Below, piece after piece: positions 1-5,774 of a DNA stretch of 7,941 bases; the first letter of the stretch is position 1; each line of letters begins with the position of its first letter. The translations under genes were made by a program, and so were the position numbers. Origin of the DNA: Pseudomonadota bacterium (lineage in GTDB: Bacteria; Pseudomonadota; Gammaproteobacteria; Burkholderiales; Burkholderiaceae_F); the NCBI GenBank assembly GCA_021823635.1, contig JAKANT010000058.1, forward strand, positions 1-7,941, in the 5' to 3' direction. The notes below the pieces were generated by a model. It worked only from the letters and a program-made list of their open reading frames with translations. It ran no database searches and had not been told where the DNA came from.

Positions 1-315
1 CACCTGGAAGAAGCCGGCGCCGTTGATCGCCAGATCGAACTGGTTGCCGGTCTGCTGCAAGTTGCCCTGCGTGAAGATGCGCGGGGTGGCGACCGGCCGC
101 ACACCGGTGCCCACCTGCAGCCCGGTCGGCAACTGCGTCTGCTGCGACGAATTGGCGCCCGCCTGCCGCACGTTCTGGTACAGCAGGTCCTCGAAGGCCA
201 CACGCGCGCGCTTGAACCCGGTGGTGCCGACGTTGGCGAGGTTGTTGGCCACCACGTCCAGTTGCGTCTGCTGCGCATCCAGTCCGGTCTTGCTGATCCA
301 CAGGCTCTTGATCAT
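1..315 (-). CDS. flgG: FlgG, flagellar distal rod protein (3' end missing)
   Basis: This is the first 105 codons of the distal rod protein, which polymerises outside the inner membrane to form the drive shaft inside the L and P rings. The start [16 protein letters not shown] is the classic FlgG N-terminus. It is followed by the rod/hook family motif [15 protein letters not shown] at about residues 22-36 and by [19 protein letters not shown] and [11 protein letters not shown] near the window edge. Family members are about 260 residues long, so well over half of the gene lies beyond position 1. The start codon at 315 has a GAAGGA-type ribosome site (complement of 324-329) about nine nt upstream. 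It is the last gene visible in the flgBCDEFG operon, 73 nt after flgF. FlgE and FlgF are relatives, but the N-terminal sequence is specific to FlgG. Confidence 0.97.
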   Translation of the reverse strand, partial: MIKSLWISKTGLDAQQTQLDVVANNLANVGTTGFKRARVAFEDLLYQNVRQAGANSSQQTQLPTGLQVGTGVRPVATPRIFTQGNLQQTGNQFDLAINGAGFFQV

Positions 316-388
316 GTCCGTGATCCTTCGTGGGTCGTTCGCGATTCGTCTTCGCTGGTCACGCCGTCGGGCGCAAAGCCGTCGTCTG

Positions 389-1123
389 TCAGGCCGACGC
401 GATCACCGCGTTCGCCTTCTGCTCGTTGTCGCGCGCCGCATCGAGCAGCTTGAGCTGCAGTTCGAACTGGCGCGCCGCCGAGATCATCCCGATCATCGCC
501 TCCACCACGTTGACGTTGCTTCCTTCGAGCGAACCCGCCACCAGCCGCACGTCGGCATCCGCCTCCGCCGCCTCGCCGCTTTTCAAGCGAAACAGTCCGT
601 CGGTGCCTTTGCTCAATTCCTCGGTGGGCGGGTTGACGAGCTTCAGCCGCCCCACCGCGTTGGTGGCGCTCTGGCCGGCCGTCCTGGCCGAGATCGTGCC
701 GTCGGCGGCAATCGTGAGCGCGGCGTTGGCGGGCACCACGATCGGCCCGCCTTCGCCGAGCACCGGCAGCCCGTTGGGCAACGTCAGCGTGCCGTCGGGC
801 GCGACCTGCAGGCTGCCGGCGCGCGTGTAGGCCTCGGCGCCGTCGGCGGCCTGCACCGCCAGCCAACCGGCGCCCTGGATCGCGACGTCCAGATCGCGGC
901 CGGTGGCGACGATCGGCCCCGGCGTGAAGTCCGAACCGATGGTGGTCTCCACCGCAGCGACGCGCGTGCCCGCTTCCTGGCCGCGCACAGGCACCGCACG
1001 CAGCGCGGCGATGTCGGCGCGAAAGCCGGTCGTGTTGGCGTTGGCGAGGTTGTTGGCCAGCGTCTCCTGCCGGTGCAGCAGGTGCTTGGCCCCGCTCATG
1101 GCGGTGTAGATGACGCGGTCCAT
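389..1123 (-). CDS. flgF: FlgF, flagellar proximal rod protein
   Basis: The product is a 244-residue rod protein, a usual length for FlgF. It is exported by the flagellar type III apparatus and assembled in the periplasmic rod. The N-terminus [16 protein letters not shown] followed by [16 protein letters not shown] (about residues 20-35) is the rod-protein signature. The centre has the [15 protein letters not shown] segment typical of FlgF/FlgG. The C-terminus carries [23 protein letters not shown], the coiled-coil family motif that pairs with the N-terminal helix. The start follows the flgE stop by 16 nt. The ribosome site there is weak (only GAAG is seen), which is consistent with translational coupling to flgE. 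The last residues ([12 protein letters not shown]) are less conserved. Long open frames on the opposite strand over this gene are shadows caused by GC-rich third positions. Confidence 0.97.
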   Translation of the reverse strand: MDRVIYTAMSGAKHLLHRQETLANNLANANTTGFRADIAALRAVPVRGQEAGTRVAAVETTIGSDFTPGPIVATGRDLDVAIQGAGWLAVQAADGAEAYTRAGSLQVAPDGTLTLPNGLPVLGEGGPIVVPANAALTIAADGTISARTAGQSATNAVGRLKLVNPPTEELSKGTDGLFRLKSGEAAEADADVRLVAGSLEGSNVNVVEAMIGMISAARQFELQLKLLDAARDNEQKANAVIASA

Positions 1124-1139
1124 CGGCGGACTTCAGCGC

Positions 1140-2360
1140 TCAGCGCAGGTTGACCAGCGTCTGCTGGATCTGGTCCTGCGTGCGGATCGTCTGCGCGTTG
1201 GCCTGGTAGACGCGCTGCGCGGTGATCATCTTCACCAGCTCTTCGGTGAGATCGACGTTGGCCTCCTCCAGCGCGCCCGACTGCAGCACGCCGAGCGTGC
1301 CGGAGCCGGGCGACGCGACCAGCGGCTGGCCGGAGTCCGAACTCTCGGCCCACTGGTTGTTGCCGAGCGACACCAGGCCCTGCGCGTTGATGAAGTTGGC
1401 GAGCACGATCTGCCCCTGCGCGCGCGACTGGCCGTTGGTGTAGCGGCCCAGGATCACGCCGTCGGCGCCGATCGCGAATCCCGCCAGCCGCCCGGTCGTG
1501 AAGCCGTCCTGGCGCAGCTCGCTGACCGCGAAATTGACGCCGAACTGCGTCATGTCGCTCATCGGGAAGGTGAGCGGAAACGCCAGCGGGGTGGCCGCGC
1601 CGTTGGTGAGCGGGATCGACACGTTCATCGTCACGTCGGCGGCCAGCGTGCCGCTGGCGTTGAAGCTGAGCGTGCCGATCGGGCTGCCGCCGTTGATCAA
1701 CGCGCCGTCGGCCGCCGCGTACACGTCCCAGGTGTTGGCGGCGGTCTTGCGGAAATACGTGGTCAGCGTGTGCGAGTTGCCCTGCGAGTCGTACACCGTC
1801 ATCGCGGTCGACGAGTTGTAGCTGGCGGGATTGCTCAGGCTGAAGGCCGAAGTCGGCGGCGCGTCGCGCGAATCGAGGTTCAGCGACATCCAGGCTTCGG
1901 AGGTGGCGCGCGGCGCGATGTTGGCGAGCGAAAGCTGCAGGTCGATCGGGGTCGAGGCGACGATCTGGCCGCTGGCGTCGGCCGGATAGCCGGTCAGCCG
2001 CGCGCCGTCGGCGGTCACCAGATAGCCGTCGCGGTCGAGCGAGAACTGGCCGTTGCGCGTGTACGAGATCGTGCCGTTGGTCGACAGCCGGAAGAAGCCG
2101 TTGCCGTTGATCGCGACGTCAAGCGGGTTGGACGTGGTGGCGATGTTGCCCTGCGTGAACTGCTGGCGCACGGCGGCGACCTTGGCGCCGATGCCCACCT
2201 GCACGCCGCCGCCGCCGGCGAGCGACTTGGCGTACACGTCGGCGAACTCGGCGCGCGCCGCCTTGAAGCCAACGGTGGACGCATTGGCGATGTTGTTGCC
2301 GATCGCGTCCAGGCTCTTGGCCGCGACGTTCAGGCCCGATAGCCCCTGCTGAAAACTCAT
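1140..2360 (-). CDS. flgE: FlgE, flagellar hook protein
   Basis: The product is the 406-residue subunit of the hook, the flexible universal joint between rod and filament; this length is close to that of enterobacterial FlgE. Domains in order: N-terminal D0 helix with FQQGLSGLNVAAKSLDAIGNNIANASTVGFK (residues 3-33) and AEFADVYAKS; a hinge with QGNIATTSNPLDVAINGNGFFRLS; a variable outer D1/D2 region rich in Ser/Thr/Asn and beta structure; and a C-terminal D0 helix with SGALEEANVDLTEELVKMITAQRVYQANAQTIRTQDQI. The start is set by a strong ribosome site reading GAGGTGA (complement of 2365-2371) just before ATG. The flgD stop lies 13 nt upstream, so the genes share a transcript. FlgD caps its polymerisation and FliK controls length; FliK is not in the window. 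Confidence 0.98.
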   Translation of the reverse strand: MSFQQGLSGLNVAAKSLDAIGNNIANASTVGFKAARAEFADVYAKSLAGGGGVQVGIGAKVAAVRQQFTQGNIATTSNPLDVAINGNGFFRLSTNGTISYTRNGQFSLDRDGYLVTADGARLTGYPADASGQIVASTPIDLQLSLANIAPRATSEAWMSLNLDSRDAPPTSAFSLSNPASYNSSTAMTVYDSQGNSHTLTTYFRKTAANTWDVYAAADGALINGGSPIGTLSFNASGTLAADVTMNVSIPLTNGAATPLAFPLTFPMSDMTQFGVNFAVSELRQDGFTTGRLAGFAIGADGVILGRYTNGQSRAQGQIVLANFINAQGLVSLGNNQWAESSDSGQPLVASPGSGTLGVLQSGALEEANVDLTEELVKMITAQRVYQANAQTIRTQDQIQQTLVNLR

Positions 2361-2373
2361 CTCGTCACCTCTA

Positions 2374-3042
2374 TCAGAGAATCTGCCGCACGTCGCCGTA
2401 GGCCACCGTCGCGCCGCCGGCGAGCACCAGTTGCAGCACGCCGCCGCCGTGGCGCACGCCCTCGACGCGACGCGCGGCGAGTGCGGTGGCGCCGATCTCG
2501 TGGTTGCCGCTCATCGCCTTCACCGTGAACGTGTAGGTGCCGGCGGCGGCCTGCGCGCCGCTCGCGGTCTTGCCGTCCCAGTCGAAGCGCGACACGCCGG
2601 CGTCGCGGCGGCCCAGTTGCAGCTCGCGCACTACCTGTCCCGCGGCGTCGCGGATCTCCACGGTCACGCGATCGGCCGCAAGCGCGAGTTCGATGCCGCC
2701 GATGGCATTGCCATCGTCCGGCAGCGCCAGCGCGTTGCCCTGCACCAACACCGAGCGGCCGGTCAGTTGCGCCGCCTGCAGCGACTCCAGCCGCGCGAAC
2801 TGCTCGATCAGCTTGGCGACCGTTTCGTTCAGCCCGTTGATGCCGGTCACCGTATTGATCTGCGCCATCTGCGAGGTGACCTGCGCGTTGTCGAGCGGAT
2901 TCAGGGGGTCCTGGTTGTTCATCTGCGCGATCAGCAGGCGCAGGAAACGGTCGTTCAGTTCCTTGGCGGTGGTGACCCCGTTGTTGCGGCTGACGCTCGC
3001 GGCGGCGTCGATGTGGCCGGTCAGCGTGGAAAGGGCGGTCAT
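2374..3042 (-). CDS. flgD: FlgD, hook assembly scaffold (hook cap)
   Basis: The product is a 222-residue hook-capping protein that sits on the growing hook tip, lets FlgE subunits polymerise, and is replaced by FlgK. The diagnostic block is at residues 33-62: FLRLLIAQMNNQDPLNPLDN followed by AQVTSQMAQI, nearly invariant in FlgD. The C-terminal part has the expected FlgD Ig/tudor-like beta domain, including FDWDG at 153-157 and the glycine/alanine turn before GTYTFTVKA. The start at 3042 has GAAGGA (complement of 3050-3055) seven to eight nt upstream. A slightly longer overlapping frame on the same strand (2357-3049) gives an Arg-rich sequence with no family features and is rejected. The gene lies between flgC and flgE in the usual order. 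Confidence 0.97.
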   Translation of the reverse strand: MTALSTLTGHIDAAASVSRNNGVTTAKELNDRFLRLLIAQMNNQDPLNPLDNAQVTSQMAQINTVTGINGLNETVAKLIEQFARLESLQAAQLTGRSVLVQGNALALPDDGNAIGGIELALAADRVTVEIRDAAGQVVRELQLGRRDAGVSRFDWDGKTASGAQAAAGTYTFTVKAMSGNHEIGATALAARRVEGVRHGGGVLQLVLAGGATVAYGDVRQIL

Positions 3043-3071
3043 CGGTCAATCCTTCGTTGCGCCGCTGCGGT

Positions 3072-3479
3072 CTACGACCCCAGTTGCAGGGTCTTCAGCA
3101 GCAGGCTCTTGGCGGTGTTCATCACGTCGATGTTGGTCTGATAACTGCGCGAGGCGGAGATCATGTTGACCATCTCCTCGACCACGTTGACGTTGCTCAT
3201 CGTCACGTAGCCGTCGGCGTCGGCCAGCGGATGGTCCGGATCGAGGATGCGGCGCGGCGTGGCGTTGTCCTCCACCACCGCCGCCACGCGCACGCCGGCG
3301 CTGGTCGGATCGGCATCGACCAGATGGGTCTGGAACACGACCTGGCGCGCCTTGTACGGCTTGCCGTCCGGCCCGGCAACCGAGTCGGCATTGGCGAGGT
3401 TGCTCGCCACCACGTTCAGCCGCTGGCTCTGCGCCGAGACGGCGGAACCGGAGACGTTGAAGACCTTGAACAGCGACAT
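3072..3479 (-). CDS. flgC: FlgC, flagellar proximal rod protein
   Basis: The product is a 135-residue proximal rod protein, the standard FlgC length. The N-terminus [21 protein letters not shown] is followed by [29 protein letters not shown], the FlgC version of the rod motif, with its characteristic [13 protein letters not shown] tail. The central [13 protein letters not shown] and the C-terminal [34 protein letters not shown] complete the family pattern. The ribosome site is GGAG (complement of 3486-3489), about six nt before the start. It ends with TAG, 29 nt before flgD. An 80-nt gap containing a perfect GC-rich hairpin separates it from flgB upstream. The protein assembles with FlgB, FlgF and FliE in the periplasm. 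Confidence 0.98.
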   Translation of the reverse strand: MSLFKVFNVSGSAVSAQSQRLNVVASNLANADSVAGPDGKPYKARQVVFQTHLVDADPTSAGVRVAAVVEDNATPRRILDPDHPLADADGYVTMSNVNVVEEMVNMISASRSYQTNIDVMNTAKSLLLKTLQLGS

Positions 3480-3503
3480 GCGTTTCTCCGTTCAGCGCGG
3501 TGC

Positions 3504-3522
3504 GTCGGCCGCGGCGGCCGAC
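3504..3522 (-). other. Perfect GC-rich inverted repeat between flgB and flgC
   Basis: The arms GTCGGCC and GGCCGAC (7 bp, perfect) flank a 5-nt loop, 37 nt downstream of the flgB stop and about 24 nt before flgC. In the flgBC transcript this would fold into a stable stem-loop. There is no T-run after it in the direction of transcription, so an ordinary intrinsic terminator is not indicated. It could shape mRNA stability or cause partial termination so that FlgB is made in excess of downstream proteins; this is inference. A separate 10-bp palindrome (GACGGCCGTC, 3550-3559) lies directly after the flgB stop. Confidence 0.5.
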
Positions 3523-3559
3523 CGTCCGGCAAGGCGATGGGCTTGCACCGACGGCCGTC

Positions 3560-3964
3560 TCACGACTGTCCGTTGATCGCCGTCATCAACGTGCGGATTT
3601 GGCCGTTGATGAAGCGCAGGCTGGCTTCGTAGCGCACCGTGTTGTCGGCGAAGGCGGCGCGCTCGAGGTCCAGATCGACGGTGTTGGCGTCGAGCGCGGT
3701 CTGCATCGGCACGCGATACAGCAGCGCCGGCTGCGCTGCGGCGCCGCTGGCCGGCAGGTGCGCCGCCTGCGTGCGCGCGATCGGCGCCTGCGCCGTCGCG
3801 CGCCCCGTCGCCTGCGCCAGCGCCGCGGCGAAGTCGAAATCGCGCGCCTTGTAGTGCGGCGTGTCGGCGTTGGCGATGTTGCTCGCCAGCACGCGCGTGC
3901 GTTCGGCCCGCAACAGCAGGGCGGTGGCGTTGAAGTTCAGCGCGGCGGTCAGTCTGTCCAGCAT
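3560..3964 (-). CDS. flgB: FlgB, flagellar proximal rod protein
   Basis: The product is a 134-residue proximal rod protein, the first gene of the minus-strand rod/hook operon. The frame stays open far upstream (to about 4393), but family homology begins at MLDRLTAALNFNATALLLRAER, so the ATG at 3964 is chosen; the upstream extension is antisense to flgA and lacks family features. The signature VLASNIANADTPHYKARDFDF is at residues 25-44. The C-terminus VDLDLERAAFADNTVRYEASLRFINGQIRTLMTAI matches the family (NxVDxxxExxxxxxNxxxYxxxxxxL). The ribosome site is poor: only a GAG about ten nt upstream is seen. FlgB, with FliE and FlgC, builds the base of the rod next to the MS ring. The divergent flgA lies 130 nt away. 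Confidence 0.97.
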   Translation of the reverse strand: MLDRLTAALNFNATALLLRAERTRVLASNIANADTPHYKARDFDFAAALAQATGRATAQAPIARTQAAHLPASGAAAQPALLYRVPMQTALDANTVDLDLERAAFADNTVRYEASLRFINGQIRTLMTAINGQS

Positions 3965-3972
3965 CGCGAGGC

Positions 3973-3999
3973 TCAAGCTTTTTCCGTCGCTGCCGATTA
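3973..3999 (+). promoter_or_regulatory. Putative sigma-28 (FliA) promoter for flgA
   Basis: TCAAGCTT at 3973-3980, an 11-nt spacer, and GCCGATTA at 3992-3999 match the enteric flagellar sigma-28 consensus TAAAGTTT-N11-GCCGATAA at 6/8 and 7/8 positions with the exact spacing. It points toward flgA, whose ATG is about 95 nt past the -10. The match is seen directly; the function is inferred. In enterics flgA is mainly FlhDC-dependent (class 2), so a FliA site here would be a regulatory difference or addition. The site lies in the 5' leader region of the divergent flgB, and its -10 overlaps an AATAAT element on the minus strand. Confidence 0.6.
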
Positions 4000-4001
4000 T
4001 T
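3996..4001 (-). promoter_or_regulatory. Possible -10 element for the flgB operon
   Basis: Read on the minus strand this is AATAAT, one mismatch from TATAAT, 31 nt before the flgB start, in the least GC-rich part of the divergent region. No good -35 is seen at 16-18 nt (the hexamer there is CAATCG-like), as would be expected for an activator-dependent class 2 flagellar promoter. A TTGGCCAA palindrome with a following A-run (4022-4032) lies upstream of it and could be part of an activator site. This is inference from position and base composition; the evidence is weak. Confidence 0.25.
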
Positions 4002-4094
4002 CGTGCGAGGGGCACGGACGATTGGCCAAAAAGCCGCGCTTGCGCGCGCCATCTCGCTGCATGTGGTGGCACGGGCGGGGCTACGCTCGCGGCC

Positions 4095-4775
4095 ATGATT
4101 CGTCGGCTCCTCACCACCTTATGGCTCGTCGTCGCCGGCGCCGATGCGCTGGCCGCGGAACTGACCGAGCAGGTGCGCCTGTTCGCGCTGCGCGAGGCGG
4201 CGGCCGCCGCCGGCGGCGCGCAGTCGCGCATCGAGGTCACGGTGGGCGACGTCGATGCGCGCGCGGCGGCACCGTGTGCGCGCAGCGAGGCGTTCCTTGC
4301 GCGCGGGGCCCGGCTGTGGGGCCGCGGCTTCGTGGGCGTGCGCTGCGTCGCCGGCGCGAGCTGGTCGATCCAGGTGCCGGTGACCGTGCGCATCTACGGC
4401 CCGGCGCTCGTGGCGGCGCGGCCGCTCGCGGCCGGCGCGCCGCTGCTGGCCGAGGACGTGCGCACGGCGGAGATCGAATGGACGCGCGAGGCAGGCGGCA
4501 TCGTGTCGCGCCTCGAGCAGATCGAAGGCCGCGTGCTGGCGCGGCCGGTCGCCAGCGGCCAGCCGATCGCGCTGGCGGCGTTGCGTGCGCCGCAGGTGGT
4601 GGGGCAAGGCGAGCCGGTGCGGCTGATCGGCCGCGGTCAGGGCTTCGCCATCAGCACCGAAGGCGTGGCGCTCGCCTCCGCGACCGACGGCGCCAGCGTC
4701 CGCGTGCGCACCGAGTCGGGCAGAATCGTCACCGGCACCGCGCGCGCCGGGCGCATCGTCGAGGTGACGTTCTGA
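4095..4775 (+). CDS. flgA: FlgA, P-ring assembly chaperone
   Basis: The product is a 226-residue periplasmic protein that helps FlgI assemble into the P ring around the rod. The N-terminus MIRRLLTTLWLVVAGADALA|AE is a Sec signal peptide with two arginines, a hydrophobic core and an ALA cleavage site after residue 20; this fixes the start at 4095, although the frame is open further upstream. Two cysteines, C61 and C84, flank RLWGRGFVGVRC, the usual FlgA layout, and may form a periplasmic disulfide. From about residue 95 (VPVTVRIYGPALVAARPLAAGAPLLAEDV) comes the SAF-type domain, followed by the C-terminal beta domain with PQVVGQGEPVRLIGRGQGFAIS and the ending RIVEVTF. Its ribosome site is weak. 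It is divergent from flgB and is followed by flgM after 104 nt, the usual flgAMN arrangement. Confidence 0.96.
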   Translation: MIRRLLTTLWLVVAGADALAAELTEQVRLFALREAAAAAGGAQSRIEVTVGDVDARAAAPCARSEAFLARGARLWGRGFVGVRCVAGASWSIQVPVTVRIYGPALVAARPLAAGAPLLAEDVRTAEIEWTREAGGIVSRLEQIEGRVLARPVASGQPIALAALRAPQVVGQGEPVRLIGRGQGFAISTEGVALASATDGASVRVRTESGRIVTGTARAGRIVEVTF

Positions 4776-4816
4776 ATGCTCCCGCTTTTCCGTCACTCGC
4801 CGGAGCGGCGGCGGGC

Positions 4817-4843
4817 TAAAGTCGCCGCGGCGATCGCCGAAAA
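4817..4843 (+). promoter_or_regulatory. Sigma-28 (FliA) promoter for flgM-flgN
   Basis: TAAAGTCG at 4817-4824, 11 nt, then GCCGAAAA at 4836-4843 match TAAAGTTT-N11-GCCGATAA at 6/8 and 7/8 positions with the exact spacing. Transcription would start near 4850, about 30 nt before the flgM ATG. A sigma-28 promoter for flgM is established in enterics, where FlgM production is renewed by the factor it inhibits. The sequence supports the same feedback here. flgM may also be read through from flgA, since no clear terminator lies between them. Confidence 0.75.
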
Positions 4844-4869
4844 GGGGTTTGGTTGGTAGGAGAAACGCC

Positions 4870-4875
4870 AGGAGG
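4870..4875 (+). promoter_or_regulatory. Strong flgM ribosome binding site
   Basis: The site is AGGAGG, with four nt before the ATG at 4880. It settles the start: a TTG at 4853 extends the same frame upstream but has no such site and would lie just downstream of the sigma-28 promoter. Confidence 0.85.
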
Positions 4876-4879
4876 CGCC

Positions 4880-5179
4880 ATGAAGATCTCACCGGCAACC
4901 GAAGCGGCTCGTACAGAGCGGATCGTCGCCCCGAGCGATGCCCGCACGTCGAGCGCGCGCGGCGCCGAGCCGGTCGCCGAAACGGAGCGCGTGCAGCTGT
5001 CCGACCTGGGCGCACGGCTGGCGCAACTCGAAGCGCAGTTCGGGACAGCGGACTTCGACGCCCAAAAGGTCGAGGAGATTCGCGCCGCCATCGCCGAGGG
5101 CCGCTTCAAGGTCAACGCCGAGGCGATCGCCGACAAGCTGCTCGCCAGCGTCTCCGAGCTGCTCGGCCGCAAGAGCTGA
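4880..5179 (+). CDS. flgM: FlgM, anti-sigma-28 factor
   Basis: The product is a 99-residue negative regulator that binds FliA (sigma-28) in the cytoplasm and is exported through the completed hook-basal body, releasing late flagellar gene expression. The N-terminal ~35 residues (MKISPATEAART...) are polar and likely disordered, as in exported FlgM. The FliA-binding half carries VQLSDLGARLAQLEAQF (residues 38-54) and the family core FDAQKVEEIRAAIAEGRFKVNAEAIADKLL (59-88). Length and organisation are typical. It is the middle gene of flgAMN, has its own sigma-28-type promoter and a near-consensus ribosome site, and its stop is 5 nt before flgN, indicating coupling with that gene. The assignment rests on the strong C-terminal motif. 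Confidence 0.96.
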   Translation: MKISPATEAARTERIVAPSDARTSSARGAEPVAETERVQLSDLGARLAQLEAQFGTADFDAQKVEEIRAAIAEGRFKVNAEAIADKLLASVSELLGRKS

Positions 5180-5184
5180 ACCGA

Positions 5185-5508
5185 ATGACCGCCGCCGACG
5201 TGCTCGCCGCGCTCGTGCAGGCGCTGCGCGAGGAAGGCGAGGCGCTCGCTGCCGGCGACATCGATCGCCTGGCGGCGATCGCCGACCGCAAGGAACCCCT
5301 GCTGCAAAGCCTGTCCGCGCACGCCCGCGCCGCGGACCTGCCGCGTGAGCTGGTGCAGCAGGCCAAGGCACTGAACGATCGCAACGCGCTGCTGCTGGCG
5401 CCACGGCTGGCCGCCACGCGCGCGCGGCTCGAATTCCTGCGCCAGGCGGGCGGCGCGGCCCTGTACGGCGCCAACGGCCAGCCGGTCGCGCTGTCCCCCG
5501 GTCGCTGA
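5185..5508 (+). CDS. flgN: FlgN, FlgK/FlgL export chaperone
   Basis: The product is a 107-residue mostly helical protein. FlgN family chaperones bind the hook-filament junction proteins FlgK and FlgL and deliver them to the flagellar export gate. Seen here: an N-terminal amphipathic helix (VLAALVQALREEGEALAAGDIDRLAAIADRKEPLLQSL), a second long helix with NDRNALLLAPRLAATRARLEFLRQ, and the C-terminal ALYGANGQPVA, a usual FlgN ending. The ATG at 5185 follows the flgM stop by 5 nt, with AAGAG as a modest ribosome site. The family diverges fast in sequence, so the call relies on length, helix pattern, the Y-G-x-x-G tail and position after flgM. flgK and flgL are not in the window. Confidence 0.92.
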   Translation: MTAADVLAALVQALREEGEALAAGDIDRLAAIADRKEPLLQSLSAHARAADLPRELVQQAKALNDRNALLLAPRLAATRARLEFLRQAGGAALYGANGQPVALSPGR

Positions 5509-5516
5509 CCGACGCC

Positions 5517-5531
5517 GCCGCCTTCGGCGGT
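5517..5531 (+). terminator. Possible terminator hairpin after flgN
   Basis: CCGCC-TTC-GGCGG (5518-5530), extended by one G-T wobble pair, begins nine nt past the flgN stop. The stem is short and no T-run follows, so it is at best a weak or Rho-assisted terminator. Its position directly after the last gene of flgAMN supports the reading. Confidence 0.35.
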
Positions 5532-5719
5532 CCGGCGCTTCGTCACCGCGGCGGACGCAGCGGCTGCTGGCCTCCCTTTCGAACCGCTTCCCGGCGCACG
5601 CGCGGCGAGACGTGACTGCGCGCTAGGCGCTCCGCCGCAGCCAGTTGGCGCAGGTCGGGCGCGCGGCCAGCTCGGCGCCCGCTTCGAGCGGATGCGTCCT
5701 GCCGACGGGGCGGAGCGAA

Positions 5720-5738
5720 GCGGCCGACGGGCGGCCGC
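5720..5738 (-). terminator. Possible terminator hairpin after the Aer-type receptor gene
   Basis: GCGGCCG-ACGGG-CGGCCGC is a perfect inverted repeat with 7-bp arms and a 5-nt loop, 36 nt downstream of the aer stop on the minus strand. No T-run follows in the direction of transcription. The position suits a 3' end structure; the lack of a U-tract keeps confidence low. Confidence 0.4.
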
Positions 5739-5774
5739 GGCTCGCCCGGCAGCAGCTGCGGAAGGCGCCTCAGT

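Larger units (their letters stand above)
5509..5774. other. Noncoding convergent region between flgN and the Aer-type receptor gene
   Basis: This 266-nt stretch lies between converging genes. Open frames crossing it on both strands are Arg/Pro-rich, overlap aer out of phase and resemble no family, so no gene is called. It contains a short hairpin next to flgN, a 7-bp-arm inverted repeat near aer, and a 9-bp direct repeat GCCGACGGG at 5701-5709 and 5723-5731 (period 22). The second copy runs through the inverted repeat. Confidence 0.6.

Noticed and set aside
23..2342. Long plus-strand open frames (376 and 410 codons) opposite flgE, flgF and flgG
   Set aside because: They are Arg/His/Gly-rich, resemble no family, and lie antisense to genes with clear family motifs; GC-rich third positions make such shadows common.
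4067..4082. Sigma-54-like GG-N10-GC pattern (TGGCAC near 4067) before flgA
   Set aside because: The -12 half reads GGGCT rather than TTGCA, and the start would fall almost on the flgA ATG, leaving no leader.
3965..4393. Upstream extension of the flgB frame
   Set aside because: It is antisense to flgA and lacks homology; FlgB family sequence begins exactly at the ATG at 3964.
4776..4859. 27-codon open frame starting directly at the flgA stop (TGAATG)
   Set aside because: It has no ribosome site apart from possible coupling, no recognisable sequence, and contains the sigma-28 promoter of flgM; best explained as chance.
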